NCBI RefSeq assembly: GCF_019746665.1
Contig: NZ_JAIERS010000007.1
Coordinates: 97,240-161,239, forward strand
Length of the DNA stretch: 64,000 nt
DNA from: Sphingomonas sp.
GTDB lineage: Bacteria; Pseudomonadota; Alphaproteobacteria; Sphingomonadales; Sphingomonadaceae
Reading direction: 5' to 3'
Shown here piece by piece: positions 30,341-39,620 of this stretch. The translations under genes and the position numbers were made by a program. The notes beneath the pieces are model-generated. The model made no database searches, was not told the DNA's origin, and worked only from the letters and a program-made list of their open reading frames with translations. Within the stretch, counting starts at the first letter, position 1. The number at the start of each line of letters is the position of its first letter.

Positions 30341-30415
30341 TCCCCGATAGCTCAGCGGTAGAGCACTCGACTGTTAATCGAGCGGCCGTTGGTTCGAATC
30401 CAACTCGGGGAGCCA
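30341..30415 (+). tRNA. tRNA-Asn (anticodon GTT)
   Basis: A 75-base cloverleaf with acceptor arms TCCCCGA and TCGGGGA, discriminator G and an encoded CCA. The anticodon stem-loop CTCGA CTGTTAA TCGAG gives anticodon GTT. The T arm is TTGGTTCGAATCCAA. Confidence 0.97.
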
Positions 30416-30431
30416 CTTCTCACCCGCATCG

Positions 30432-32627
30432 TTATGCTGCCACACGCGGCGCCTCGCTCTGCACCGCGAGGCCGGCGACGAACCCGCTGAGCGCCGCGTC
30501 GAAGCTGGGCATCAAGGCGCCGCGCGTGCTCGCCAGCGGCACGGCGGGTGGGCGCGGCGCGGCGAAGCCTAGCGTCGCCGCCGGCACCGCGTCGATCAGG
30601 CCGGTGTCCAGCCCCAGCGCTCGCGCGACCGCGCGGGCGAACTCGGCCCAGCTCATGGCGGCGCCGTTCGTCAGGTGCCACACTCCTTCAGCCGGATCGA
30701 TGAGCAGATCGAGCGCGGCGTCGACCAGATGGGGCACGAAGGTCGGCGTCACCACCTGATCCTCGGCGGCGGCGAAGCGTTGGCCCGATCGCAGCGCATG
30801 GGCGGCATGAACCGCGAAATTATGCGCATCGAACGGCGAGAAGAACGCCGCGGTCCGCACGATCAGGTGCCGCCCGGCGAGCCCCGCGAGCTCCGCCTCC
30901 ATCCGCGCCTTGCTCTCGCCATAGGCGTTGAGCGGCGCGGGGGCGTCGCTCTCGACATAAGCATCGCCCTTCGCACCATCGAACACCAGGTCGCTCGAGA
31001 AGTTGAGCGTCGCGATTCCGCGCGCGGCGGCAGCGCGGGCGAGCCGGGTCGGCCCGTCGCTATTGGCCTCGAAACAGCGGGCGCGCTCCTGCTCGGCGGC
31101 GTCGACACGGACATAGCCAGCGGCGTTCACCACCGCCCAGGGGCGATGCCCCTCGAGCGCGCGGACGATGCTCGCCGGGTCGCGCAGATCAAGTTGCCGG
31201 CGGTCGGTCAGCACATAGGGAATGTTGCGGGCGGCGCAGGCACGCGCGAAGGCTTGGCCGAGCGTGCCGGTCGCGCCGCAGATCAGCAGCGGCGGCACGT
31301 CGTCGGGCGTGCCGGGCGCGGCGAGCGGTCGCGGTTGACCGAGATGAACGACCCGATGCTCCAGCCGGATCGGCCGCCGCCACCAGCCGGGCGTGCGCGC
31401 GACGGGCGGGCGCGGCGCGTCGATGAGCAGGCCGCGTAGCAGATCGGCCGCCGCGGTCTCACGCACGTCGCCGCTGCTCACGTCGAACACCCCGGACTCA
31501 TAGCGGCCGGGCGCGGTGAGCAATGTGTTCCAGCCACAGCTGCCGAACAGCGACCAGGCGGTGACGGCGCGCAGATCGACCCCCTCGCCGCGCAGCGCCC
31601 GTGCCGTATCCCAGCCTTCCGCGAGCCAGCGCAACTGCTCGTCGCGGGTGCAGCCATTATGCACCTCGGTGATCGCGATCGGCCGGCGGTAGCGCGCCCA
31701 GGCCTCGCGCACCGCACCCGCGATCCCCGGCGGTGGCGGATCGAGCACGCGGATCGCGGCGACATCGGCATAGCTCTGGCGCCCATTGCCGCCGTGGCTT
31801 TCGCGCGGATAGCGGTGCAGCCGCTCGTCGAGGAAACGGTCGCTCGTCAGGTAATGGTTGATGCCGATGATGTCGGGCGGGCACGGCGCGTCCGCGATCG
31901 CGCTCAGCCGGTCGGCGAAACCGAAATTGGCGAGCCGCGCCCAAAGCGGGTGCGACCGCGTGACCATGCCGCACAGCAGATCCCAGCTCGCCCAGCGGCG
32001 GAGATTGTCGAACGCCGCCTGGTCGGCGAGCGTGGGGGTAGCGAAGCTGCGCCCCAGATCATCGGTCTGGATCAGGCGCGCGTGCGGGATCACGCGCCGG
32101 ATCGCCGCCATCGCCAGCCTTGTGCCGTCGATCTGATTGAGCAACGCCCGCCAGAAAGCGCGCTCATCACGGCGGTGCGGATACCAATGGCCGTAGAGGG
32201 CGGCGAACCGCGCGGTGGTTAGTGGTTCGTTGACCGGCGTCCAATCCTCGATCCACGGATAGCGCTCGGCGACGCGCGCGGCATGGCGGGCAAGGCCGGT
32301 CGCGAAGCCCTGATCGTCGAGCAGATCGGTATAGGCCGGTCCGCTACCATGGTGGACCAGGCCAGCGATCACGCGGATACCATGCGCGCGCAGGGCGTCG
32401 AGGCGCGCGTCGGGGAACGCCCAATCGGCCTGCTCGGGATGGTCCGGCGACACCTGCTCCCACAGCACCGGATAGCGCACCGCGCTCAGCCCGAGGCTGG
32501 CGATGCGATCGATATCGTCGGGGCGGTCGCGGTGGCCGCTCAGCGCCAGCTGATCGCCGAAGCGGTCGCCGACGCGGTTGAGCGTGCATTCGAGCCCGCC
32601 CCAGAGTTCAAGCGGCGGCGGCGCCAT
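30432..32627 (-). CDS. Fusion of GH1-like glycosidase and RmlD-like sugar reductase
   Basis: A 731-residue two-domain cytoplasmic protein. Residues 1-410 resemble family 1 glycosidases, with DWTPVNEP (acid/base Glu 134) and ITEVHNG (candidate nucleophile Glu 321, with two residues inserted relative to the usual ITENG). Residues about 445-731 are an SDR-type dTDP-4-dehydrorhamnose reductase domain: nucleotide motif GATGTLG (451-457), NAAGYVRVDAAEQE, FSSDLVFDG, and the YxxxK pair Y569/K573 in AYGESKARM. ATG 32627 follows GGGAGAAAT. Such a protein may build and trim deoxysugar-containing polysaccharide, but the fused activities have not, to my knowledge, been characterised together. It stands alone between tRNA-Asn and ygfZ, with no rmlA/B/C nearby. 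Confidence 0.85.
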   Translation of the reverse strand: MAPPPLELWGGLECTLNRVGDRFGDQLALSGHRDRPDDIDRIASLGLSAVRYPVLWEQVSPDHPEQADWAFPDARLDALRAHGIRVIAGLVHHGSGPAYTDLLDDQGFATGLARHAARVAERYPWIEDWTPVNEPLTTARFAALYGHWYPHRRDERAFWRALLNQIDGTRLAMAAIRRVIPHARLIQTDDLGRSFATPTLADQAAFDNLRRWASWDLLCGMVTRSHPLWARLANFGFADRLSAIADAPCPPDIIGINHYLTSDRFLDERLHRYPRESHGGNGRQSYADVAAIRVLDPPPPGIAGAVREAWARYRRPIAITEVHNGCTRDEQLRWLAEGWDTARALRGEGVDLRAVTAWSLFGSCGWNTLLTAPGRYESGVFDVSSGDVRETAAADLLRGLLIDAPRPPVARTPGWWRRPIRLEHRVVHLGQPRPLAAPGTPDDVPPLLICGATGTLGQAFARACAARNIPYVLTDRRQLDLRDPASIVRALEGHRPWAVVNAAGYVRVDAAEQERARCFEANSDGPTRLARAAAARGIATLNFSSDLVFDGAKGDAYVESDAPAPLNAYGESKARMEAELAGLAGRHLIVRTAAFFSPFDAHNFAVHAAHALRSGQRFAAAEDQVVTPTFVPHLVDAALDLLIDPAEGVWHLTNGAAMSWAEFARAVARALGLDTGLIDAVPAATLGFAAPRPPAVPLASTRGALMPSFDAALSGFVAGLAVQSEAPRVAA

Positions 32628-32688
32628 TATGATTTCTCCCAATTGTCGCAGGCATAACCGTCGGGAGGGCGCGTGGGTTGCGCGGAAG

Positions 32689-33441
32689 TCAGGCCGGCGC
32701 GGGCTCGGCCAGGGCGGCGGCGAGCCAATCGGGCACCAGCGCGTCGCCCAGCGCGTCGACCGCGCGGCGCTCGACCATCAGCCCCAGCTCGGGATAGCGC
32801 GCCCGCGTCCGTTCCCCGCCCTCGGCGAGCGGGGCCACGATCAGCCGGCGGTTGACCTTGGCGCGGTGGTGCATCCGCGCGGTGTTTTCCTGCCCGACAT
32901 AGCAGCCCTTGGCGAAGCTCACCCCGTTCAGTTCGCGGGCGTTGCATTCGAGCCAGAGCGTCTCACCGTCGCCCAGTTCGGCCACGCCCTCGGTGACGCC
33001 CAGGCTCAATCGGTGCCCGTGCCAGCCGCTCCCGGGCACGCCCGCGCCGCCCAACCACCGTCTCCCGAGCCCTAAAAGCCGCGGATCGGCAACGCCGTGC
33101 GCGCCCGTGCGCGCCCAATGCACCTTGAATTCGGTCAGCGTGATCTCGACCGGGCGCCGCAGCCGATAGAGCCGCAACCGCTGCGCGAGCGCCTCGGCGC
33201 GCGCCGCCTCGCAATCGATCAGCACCGCTTGCGGATCGTCGGGATCGGCCCAGAGGATGAAGTCGAACAGCGCCTTGCCCTGCGGGGTCAGCAGCCCGCC
33301 CCAACGCGGCGCTTGCGGCGACAGGCTGCGCACGTCCTGCGTCACCAACCCCTGCAGGAAGGCCCGCGCCTCGGCGCCGCTCACCCGCAGCACGGCGCGG
33401 TCGGCGAGCATCGTTGGCCCAAGCATACTGGTTTCGCTCAT
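32689..33441 (-). CDS. ygfZ: YgfZ/CAF17-type iron-sulfur maintenance protein
   Basis: A 250-residue folate-dependent protein related to the aminomethyltransferase GcvT, needed for maintenance of certain 4Fe-4S enzymes such as MiaB. The diagnostic motif KGCYVGQE is at about residues 178-185. The N-terminal part includes [10 protein letters not shown] and [12 protein letters not shown]. It is divergent from pyrC, with 23 bases between the starts. The suf operon elsewhere in the window belongs to the same Fe-S pathway. Confidence 0.92.
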   Translation of the reverse strand: MSETSMLGPTMLADRAVLRVSGAEARAFLQGLVTQDVRSLSPQAPRWGGLLTPQGKALFDFILWADPDDPQAVLIDCEAARAEALAQRLRLYRLRRPVEITLTEFKVHWARTGAHGVADPRLLGLGRRWLGGAGVPGSGWHGHRLSLGVTEGVAELGDGETLWLECNARELNGVSFAKGCYVGQENTARMHHRAKVNRRLIVAPLAEGGERTRARYPELGLMVERRAVDALGDALVPDWLAAALAEPAPA

Positions 33442-33464
33442 GCCGCTTAGCTAAGGGAGGCGCG

Positions 33465-34505
33465 ATGGAAAAAGAAGTGCTGACGCTGCGCCGCCCCGAT
33501 GATTGGCACCTGCATCTGCGCGATGGCGCGATGCTCGCCGCCGTGCTGCCCTACACCGCGCGCCAGTTCGCCCGCGCGATCGTGATGCCCAATCTGGTGC
33601 CGCCCGTCACCACCGTCGCCGCCGCCGAAGCCTATCGCGCGCGCATCCTGGCGGCGCTGCCCGCAGGCGCCGACTTCACCCCGCTGATGACCTGTTACCT
33701 GACCGATGACGCCGACCCGGCCGAGATCGCGCGCGGCCATGCCGAGGGGGTGTTCACCGCGTGCAAGCTCTACCCTGCCCACGCCACCACCAATGCCGCC
33801 CACGGCGTCACCGACATTCGCCGGCTATGGCCGGTGCTGGAGGCGATGCAGGCGATCGGGATGCCGCTGCTGATCCACGGCGAGGTGACCGACCATGAGG
33901 TGGACATCTTCGATCGCGAGGCGGTGTTCATCGAGCGTACCCTGACCGGCCTGGTGCGCGATTTCCCCGAACTGAAGATCGTGTTCGAGCATATCACCAC
34001 CGCCGATGCCGCCGCCTTCGTGCGCGCCGCCGGCCCCCATGTCGCGGCGACGATCACCCCGCAGCACCTTCACATCAACCGCAACGCGATGTTCGCTGGA
34101 GGGCTGCGCCCGCACGCCTATTGCCTGCCGGTCGCCAAGCGCGAGACGCACCGCCGCGCGATCGTGGCGGCGGCGACCTCGGGCGACCCCAAATTCTTCC
34201 TTGGCACCGACAGCGCCCCCCATGCCCGCGAGGCGAAGGAAGCCGCGTGCGGCTGCGCCGGCATCTTCAACGCCCCCTTCGCGCTGGAAAGCTATGCGAC
34301 CCTGTTCGAGGCCGAGGGCGCGCTCGACAAATTGGAGGGGTTCGCGAGCGAATATGGCCCGCGCTTCTACGGCCTGCCGCTCAACGAGACGCGGGTGACG
34401 CTCGAACGCGCGCCCGTCGAGGTGCCCGCCGCGCTGTCAGCGGCCGACACCAGCATCGTCCCCTTCCACGCCGGCGAGACCTTGCCCTGGCGGTTCGTCC
34501 GCTGA
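33465..34505 (+). CDS. pyrC: Dihydroorotase
   Basis: A 346-residue class II dihydroorotase, the third step of pyrimidine synthesis. Metal ligands are H15 and H17 in [10 protein letters not shown], and the carboxylated lysine is in [12 protein letters not shown] near residue 101. LIHGEV and FEHITTAD supply further histidines, and FLGTDSAPH near residue 247 the catalytic Asp. GGGAGG lies 4 bases before ATG 33465. The length is standard. Confidence 0.96.
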   Translation: MEKEVLTLRRPDDWHLHLRDGAMLAAVLPYTARQFARAIVMPNLVPPVTTVAAAEAYRARILAALPAGADFTPLMTCYLTDDADPAEIARGHAEGVFTACKLYPAHATTNAAHGVTDIRRLWPVLEAMQAIGMPLLIHGEVTDHEVDIFDREAVFIERTLTGLVRDFPELKIVFEHITTADAAAFVRAAGPHVAATITPQHLHINRNAMFAGGLRPHAYCLPVAKRETHRRAIVAAATSGDPKFFLGTDSAPHAREAKEAACGCAGIFNAPFALESYATLFEAEGALDKLEGFASEYGPRFYGLPLNETRVTLERAPVEVPAALSAADTSIVPFHAGETLPWRFVR

Positions 34506-34610
34506 GGCGATCGCCGGTTCCCACGCGGGAGCCTGCGACGGCGGTTGCGGCGATGGCGCGGGCGGCGCAGAATCGCGACTACGCCGTGCGAACCAAGGGG
34601 CCGACCCGCC

Positions 34611-35000
34611 ATGCAAGAAATCGTACTGCCGAAAGAACCCGATACGATCTCCGCGCCCGGCTCCCTGGTGCGCCTGCTGCTGCGCGGCGCCAGGGGCGGG
34701 ATGATCCAAAGCACGGTTCCCGTCGGCCGCACGAGCCGGCCAATCGCCCACCGAACTGTCTATGAAATCTGGTACGTGCTGGAAGGTGCCGGCGAGATTT
34801 GGCGCTCCAACGGCGCACAAGAGAAGATCACCGCGCTGACGCCCGGCACGTCGATCGATCTGGAACCCGGCACCGCCTTTCAGTTCCGCAACGTGTCGCC
34901 CGACGCCGATCTCAAATTCATCTGCGTCACCATGCCGGCCTGGCCGGGGGAGGATGAAGCGGTGCCTGCATCGCGGGGAGCGTGGGAGCCGAGCGTTTAG
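34611..35000 (+). CDS. Cupin-domain protein
   Basis: A 129-residue single-domain cupin. The first cupin motif appears as RTVYEIWYVLEGAGEIW, and the second as TPGTSIDLEPGTAFQFRN, but the usual HxH pair of motif 1 is changed (AHRTVYEIWY), so metal binding is uncertain. ATG 34611 is used. It follows pyrC by 105 bases. Its function is unknown; small cupins may be isomerases, epimerases or ligand-binding proteins. Confidence 0.8.
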   Translation: MQEIVLPKEPDTISAPGSLVRLLLRGARGGMIQSTVPVGRTSRPIAHRTVYEIWYVLEGAGEIWRSNGAQEKITALTPGTSIDLEPGTAFQFRNVSPDADLKFICVTMPAWPGEDEAVPASRGAWEPSV

Positions 35001-35373
35001 GGTGGTACTTTTTTTCTCAGCGCCGCTGGCGCAATAAGGCATCCGATGAATCTGCTACTCAAAAAAATCCGTTGAAGGCGTAACCGATTTGCGAGAGAAA
35101 GCGCGGTTTTAAGGACAGGTTTGGCGGTGGATTTACAAGAGCAGCCAGTAAGCAAATGACTAAGTTACCGACATAGACTGGATACGGAATTTAAACACAT
35201 GAAATACCTTACAAATAACCACGCAAACTGCCAATTCGAGGGGATGGCAATTTAAGCATCTCGCTTTAAACATAAAGATAGAATTCGTTCGCTGATTCTG
35301 CTATTTATCGATATATTGATTGACATAAGAAAATAACGATCGGGTTTTCCCTTGACAGCAATAAGGATCTCAG
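35001..35373. other. A+T-rich gene-free region, left flank of a transferred islet
   Basis: The base composition drops sharply after the cupin stop: 18 of 60 bases are G or C at 35281-35340. No supportable gene is seen; the longest frames are about 20 codons. It contains TTGACA at 35320 and TTGACA at 35352, but neither has a good -10 at the right distance. Promoter activity for the following gene is likely but cannot be placed. Confidence 0.6.
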
Positions 35374-36072
35374 ATGTTCGATAAATTTGAGCGTATTACT
35401 ATACTCGATGAGCGCAAGCGGCTTCAGTGTAATGATTGCCGTCGCGAGACGATCCACGTGCTAGAGGCTCGATGCCATGGAAGTTGGGAAACTGAACATA
35501 ACGTGGAAGGTATGATTAGTGGTGCAACAATCTTTTCACTGTTTCGCTGCGGCGCCTGTGATGCGGTATGCTTTGAAAAGGACAGCTGGGACAGCCAGTG
35601 TTTCGCGCACGACGAGTACGGACAAATGTATGCAATCCACGAGTTCGCTCACTTTCCTCCGCCCTCCTCGGCTGACTTCTCTTTTGACACTTCCCATGTT
35701 TCGCGGCGCCTTAGTGAGTTAATTGATGAGATGATGTACTGCTTGGTAGGCGGCAAGCTAAATCTCGCTACCATTGGCCTGCGGCTCATCATCGAATTTA
35801 TCGTGAATGACGCGCATTGCGGTGGCCGAACTCTAGAAAAAAAGATCGACAATCTTTGCATAAATAACAATATCGATGATGTTCAGAAAGAACTTCTTCA
35901 TACGATCAGAAAAAAGGGTAACGCCGGCGCACACAAAGGTATAGCAATGACAAGAAATGAAATGATCGCGGGAATGACAATCGTGTCCCTACTGCTCGAG
36001 AAGCTTTACAACGGGCCTGCCCGGCAAGCGGACGCCATTGCCAAAGCCCAGAAGGCGTTCAAGGCGCAATAG
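35374..36072 (+). CDS. DUF4145 domain protein with N-terminal zinc-ribbon-like region
   Basis: A 232-residue protein, with TAAGGA 6 bases before ATG 35374. CxxC pairs at residues 19/22 (CNDC) and 59/62 (CGAC), plus C66, suggest a zinc ribbon. The second half matches DUF4145: a helical part LIDEMMYCLVGGKLNLATIG, RLIIEFIVND, and the conserved IRKKGNAGAHKG near residues 178-189. DUF4145 proteins are often found with restriction-modification or other defence genes, but none is adjacent here. G+C content is well below that of the chromosome (27 of 60 at 35881-35940), which points to recent transfer. No catalytic residues are evident. Confidence 0.82.
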   Translation: MFDKFERITILDERKRLQCNDCRRETIHVLEARCHGSWETEHNVEGMISGATIFSLFRCGACDAVCFEKDSWDSQCFAHDEYGQMYAIHEFAHFPPPSSADFSFDTSHVSRRLSELIDEMMYCLVGGKLNLATIGLRLIIEFIVNDAHCGGRTLEKKIDNLCINNNIDDVQKELLHTIRKKGNAGAHKGIAMTRNEMIAGMTIVSLLLEKLYNGPARQADAIAKAQKAFKAQ

Positions 36073-36196
36073 CTTTTTAGAGAATGGCGCGGCTATATGC
36101 GATTAAATCGGATCGTTACCCGAAATCTGCAGTCTTTCACTCCAATCCCGCCCGCTCCGACATCCCCCGCAAAGCGGCCGCCTTGCAGCCCTTATC

Positions 36197-36958
36197 CTAG
36201 AACGGCAGCCACTTCGCCTTTTCGCTGAACTTCATATAGCCCACATTCACCCCCGCGCGCGCGCCGACGCCCAGGCGGATCGGGATCAGGACGATGTTGC
36301 CGCGCCGCAAATAGGTCGCCGAAAAGCCGCCGACGAAATAGAGGTGCCCCTCGCCCTCCGGGTAGCGGCGATAGATTTCCTGGCTGTCGTAAAGGTTATA
36401 GACCAGCACGAACACTTTCGAGGCATTGCCGCCCGCGTCGAAGCCGATCGACGGCCCCGTCCAGTAAACCGGCCGGTCGCCCTCCACCCGGTGCGACATC
36501 ACGCCCGAGCCATAGCGCAGCCCGACGACGAACGCGCCCGATGCTTCGCGCCCGGCGATATAGGCGTTGGGCTCGCCCTGCTCCTTCAGGATTTTCTCGA
36601 TCAGCCCGGCAAAGCCCTGCGCGCCGCGGCCGAACACATCCTCGCCGGCGGCGATCAGGTCCTTGCGCTTATAGGTATCGCCGGCGGCGGTCGCCCGATC
36701 GGCGACGATCCCATTGGGCGCCGGAGCGGCGGGCGTGGCCGGCGGCGCGCTGTTGATGGGCGCCGGCGCCACCGGCTCGGCGGGGACCGGATCGCCATAA
36801 GCGGGCGCCGGGCTCTGGGGTGCCCGCGCGGGCGCGGGTGCCAGATCGCGATCGATCGCCGAGTTGGGATCGACGGTGCGCATCTGCGCCGGCGCCGCGC
36901 CTGCAAGCGCCAAGCCGGCCAGTGACGCCGCGACGCGGCGGAAAGTCGAGCGTGCCAC
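36197..36958 (-). CDS. DUF1134 (EipA-like) envelope protein
   Basis: A 253-residue exported protein. MARSTFRRVAASLAGLALAG is a signal peptide ending near APAQ. A Pro/Ala-rich linker follows up to about residue 85, then the DUF1134 domain to the end. Typical phrases are AGEDVFGRGAQGFAGLIEK, EPNAYIAGREASGAFVVGLR, VYWTGPSIGFDAGGN and FVLVYNL. The Brucella member EipA is a periplasmic factor needed for cell-envelope integrity and virulence, so an envelope role is likely. The Pro-rich linker is longer than the core requires. Confidence 0.9.
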   Translation of the reverse strand: MARSTFRRVAASLAGLALAGAAPAQMRTVDPNSAIDRDLAPAPARAPQSPAPAYGDPVPAEPVAPAPINSAPPATPAAPAPNGIVADRATAAGDTYKRKDLIAAGEDVFGRGAQGFAGLIEKILKEQGEPNAYIAGREASGAFVVGLRYGSGVMSHRVEGDRPVYWTGPSIGFDAGGNASKVFVLVYNLYDSQEIYRRYPEGEGHLYFVGGFSATYLRRGNIVLIPIRLGVGARAGVNVGYMKFSEKAKWLPF

Positions 36959-37093
36959 GATGGTTACCCCTTTGCCCTATGCATATGGTTACTATCGCTT
37001 GACGATGGTTAACGCCAAGTAAACGGCGACAGGGCGAGTCGCTTTCGCGCCGACCCGAGCGCGCCTTTTGCGGCAGGGTGACGCGGCGGGAGG

Positions 37094-37122
37094 TTGAAAT
37101 GCCCCGGGGCTGTGGCTATAGC
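37094..37122 (+). promoter_or_regulatory. Promoter of tRNA-Ser
   Basis: TTGAAA (37094-37099) and TATAGC (37117-37122) are 17 bases apart and end 20 bases before the tRNA. The -10 element TATAGC is the same as that proposed for rpsA. Confidence 0.6.
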
Positions 37123-37142
37123 CGCCCCTCGCCGCTTGAGCC

Positions 37143-37235
37143 GGAGACGTGGGTGAGTGGCTGAAACCAGCGGTTTGCTAAACCGCCGTACTCCGATTAG
37201 GGGTACCGAGGGTTCGAATCCCTCCGTCTCCGCCA
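37143..37235 (+). tRNA. tRNA-Ser (anticodon GCT)
   Basis: A 93-base class II tRNA with acceptor arms GGAGACG and CGTCTCC, discriminator G and an encoded CCA. The anticodon stem-loop GCGGT TTGCTAA ACCGC gives anticodon GCT. The long variable arm is TACTCCGATTAGGGGTA, as expected for serine. The T arm is GAGGGTTCGAATCCCTC. Confidence 0.96.
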
Positions 37236-37269
37236 CCGGCCATGCCACGCTAAGCCATCGGCTTCGGGC

Positions 37270-38544
37270 CTATTTCACCCGTACCCCGCCCTTGATCACC
37301 GCGCTGGGATGTTCGAGCAGGCGCACGTCCTTCAGCGGATCGCCCGCCACCGCGATCAGATCGCCATAGCGCCCCACCGCCACTTGCCCCACGTCGCCGC
37401 GCCCGAGGGCCTCGGCGGCGTTGAGCGTCGCCGCGCGGATCGCCTCGATCGGGGTCATCCCCCATTCGACCATCTTGGCGAATTGCAGCGCGTTCTGGCC
37501 GGCCGGGAACACCCCGCCATTATCGGTGCCGAACACCATCTTCACCCCGGCGCGGTGCGCGTCGCGGAAGGTTTCGCGCTGCTTGCGGCCGATCTGGCGT
37601 TCCTTCTCCAGGCTTTCGGGGAAGACGCCGTTCTTCGCGCCTTCGGCCAGGATGTAGTCGTCGTCGTAGATGTCCATCGAGAACCACGCGCCCTTGGCCT
37701 TGGCCAGCGCGAAGCTTTCGGGCGTGGCGAGGCTTGCATGTTCGATCGTGTCGACGCCCGCGCGCAGGCAGTCGTTGATCCCTTCCGTGCCGTGCGCGTG
37801 CGCGGCGACGCGCAGGCCGAGCATGTGCGCCTCGTCCACCACCGCCTTGATCTCGTCAAAGGTCATCTGCTGGGCGCCGGCCGCGTCGGTCTTGGAAAGG
37901 ACGCCGCCGGTCGCGCAGATCTTGATCACCTCGGCGCCATATTTGCGCAAGGTGCGCACCAGCTTGCGGTACGCCTCGGGGCTGTCGGCGACGCTGGGAT
38001 TGGGCAGCTCGCCGAAGCGCGGCGGCAGGGAGCCGGTGCCGTCACAATGCCCGCCGGTCGCGCCGATCGCATAGGTCGCGGGCACGATGCGCGGGCCGGC
38101 GACGTAGCCGCCCTCGATCGCCTGCTTCAGCCCGACATCGTTATAATTGTCGGACCCGACATTGCGCACCGTGGTGAACCCCGCCTCGATCATCGCGCGC
38201 GCATTGGCGACGCCCACCGCCTGCCAGAAGCTGTCGGTATATTCGAGCTGGCGATAGCCGCTGATCCGGGGGTCGCCGTCGAGATGGACGTGCATGTCGA
38301 TCAGGCCGGGGAGCAGGGTCTGCCCCGGCAGGTCGATCCGCTTCGCGTCGCGGGGCAGCGCGACCTGGCCTTGCGCGCCAACCGCCGTGATCCTGCCATC
38401 GGTGATGACCACCGCCGGCCGCTCGACCAGCTTGCCGCTCGCCACGTCGACCAGCCGATCGGCGGTGACGACCACGGTTTCGGCGCTGAGTGGCGCCGAC
38501 GCCACGGTGAACATCAGCGCGAGCGCGCGTGCCAAGGTCTTCAT
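37270..38544 (-). CDS. Exported amidohydrolase (Xaa-Pro dipeptidase/imidazolonepropionase-like)
   Basis: A 424-residue metal-dependent hydrolase with a signal peptide (MKTLARALALMFTVASAPLSA). Metal and active-site elements are HVHLDGD near residue 83, a lysine in AEVIKICATGG, AAHAHGTEG, TIEHASLA and FGTDNGG. The beta-sandwich sections wrap the barrel as usual (VITDGRITAVG and VAVGRYGDLIAV). ATG 38544 follows GGGGGGA. It most resembles periplasmic amidohydrolases acting on dipeptides or cyclic amides. The substrate is not readable. Confidence 0.88.
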   Translation of the reverse strand: MKTLARALALMFTVASAPLSAETVVVTADRLVDVASGKLVERPAVVITDGRITAVGAQGQVALPRDAKRIDLPGQTLLPGLIDMHVHLDGDPRISGYRQLEYTDSFWQAVGVANARAMIEAGFTTVRNVGSDNYNDVGLKQAIEGGYVAGPRIVPATYAIGATGGHCDGTGSLPPRFGELPNPSVADSPEAYRKLVRTLRKYGAEVIKICATGGVLSKTDAAGAQQMTFDEIKAVVDEAHMLGLRVAAHAHGTEGINDCLRAGVDTIEHASLATPESFALAKAKGAWFSMDIYDDDYILAEGAKNGVFPESLEKERQIGRKQRETFRDAHRAGVKMVFGTDNGGVFPAGQNALQFAKMVEWGMTPIEAIRAATLNAAEALGRGDVGQVAVGRYGDLIAVAGDPLKDVRLLEHPSAVIKGGVRVK

Positions 38545-38602
38545 AATCCCCCCTTTTGCCACAACGGCGCGCAGCATGGCGCGGCGCTGGGCCGGGGGCA
38601 AG

Positions 38603-39508
38603 TCAGCGCGGGGCGGGCTGGGCGGGGGGCACCGGCGCGGTCGAGCGCAGCAATTGATCGTCGGGCATCTTCACCTTGCCGCGAATTCGGTCGATCTGCG
38701 CCTGGCGGTAGGCGAGATACAGCTCGCGCCGCGCCTTATAAGGGTTGGGATCGGCGCGGACCGCGACGTAATCGCCATCGAACTCGGCGCGGTAATCGAT
38801 CGAGCGCAGCGCGTTGGCGGGGATGTTGTAGCGCAGATCGTCGAACGGAAAACCGATCGACAGTGGTAGCACCGCGGCATCCACCCCGCGCCCGAACAGA
38901 TCGCGCACCGTCGTCGGCCCGATCAGCGGCAGGAACAGATACGGCCCCGGCCCTACCCCATAAATGGCGAGCGTGTTGGCGAAGCCATTGGGGCGATAGG
39001 GCAAGCGAAACGGCTTGGCGACCGCGACATCGAGAAATCCGGCCACGCCGGCGGTCGAGTTGATCAGGAACCGCCCCACCGTCTCCGCCGCCTTGCCGGG
39101 CTTGAACTGGAGCAGATAGTTCACGAACACCACCGGCTCGCCGACATTGCGCAGGAAATTACGGATGCCAGTCCGCACCGGCCGGGGCACCGCCTTTTGA
39201 TAACCGAGCGCGACGGGGCCGAAAAACGCCTTGTCCACCGCCTGGGTGGCGGCGAACGATACCTGGTTCACCTGCTGCATCGGGTCGCTCTTGGGCGGCG
39301 CGGCGCTGCCTTCGACGACGATGTCCTGCTGGCCGCTCTCGGCGGCTTGCGGCGTGCCGGCGATCACTACCGGCACCGGCGGCGCGGGAACCGCCGGCGG
39401 CGGGATCAACCCGGCAGGTGCCGCGGTCGATTCGACCGCGGGGGCGGCCTGGGGAGGGAGCGCCGGCGCCGGTAGCACGGCGAAAATGGCAATTACCGGC
39501 AAACTCAT
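38603..39508 (-). CDS. mlaA: MlaA/VacJ family outer-membrane lipid protein
   Basis: A 301-residue protein of the MlaA family, which removes phospholipids from the outer leaflet for retrograde transport by the Mla system. Core phrases are DPMQQVNQVSFAATQAVDKA, RNFLRNVGEPVVFVNYLLQ, RFLINSTAGVAGFLDVA, GVGPGPYLFLPLIGPTTVRD and NALRSIDYRAEF. A hydrophobic start and a Pro/Ala-rich linker of about 60 residues precede the domain. The whole protein contains no cysteine, so it cannot be lipidated as in E. coli. No mlaBCDEF genes are seen here. Confidence 0.9.
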   Translation of the reverse strand: MSLPVIAIFAVLPAPALPPQAAPAVESTAAPAGLIPPPAVPAPPVPVVIAGTPQAAESGQQDIVVEGSAAPPKSDPMQQVNQVSFAATQAVDKAFFGPVALGYQKAVPRPVRTGIRNFLRNVGEPVVFVNYLLQFKPGKAAETVGRFLINSTAGVAGFLDVAVAKPFRLPYRPNGFANTLAIYGVGPGPYLFLPLIGPTTVRDLFGRGVDAAVLPLSIGFPFDDLRYNIPANALRSIDYRAEFDGDYVAVRADPNPYKARRELYLAYRQAQIDRIRGKVKMPDDQLLRSTAPVPPAQPAPR

Positions 39509-39620
39509 TTTCGTTCCCTCAACGATCCTCGGCGCACCTGTTCCCCAATTTTCCGCAAAAATCTATCGCGAGTTGCGCAGCAATGTAGCTCGCGCGCCGG
39601 CAACACCGCCCGGCCGAGCA

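Noticed and set aside
35209..35255. Short frame starting ATGAAATACC in the A+T-rich region
   Set aside because: Only about 18 codons and no ribosome-binding site.
35320..35357. Two TTGACA sequences before the DUF4145 gene
   Set aside because: Neither has a -10 hexamer 16-18 bases downstream; the second is so close that a -10 would fall on the start codon.
37143..37235. tRNA-Ser as attachment site of a genomic island
   Set aside because: No integrase and no duplicated tRNA 3' end were seen; the low-G+C islet ends about 1 kb away.
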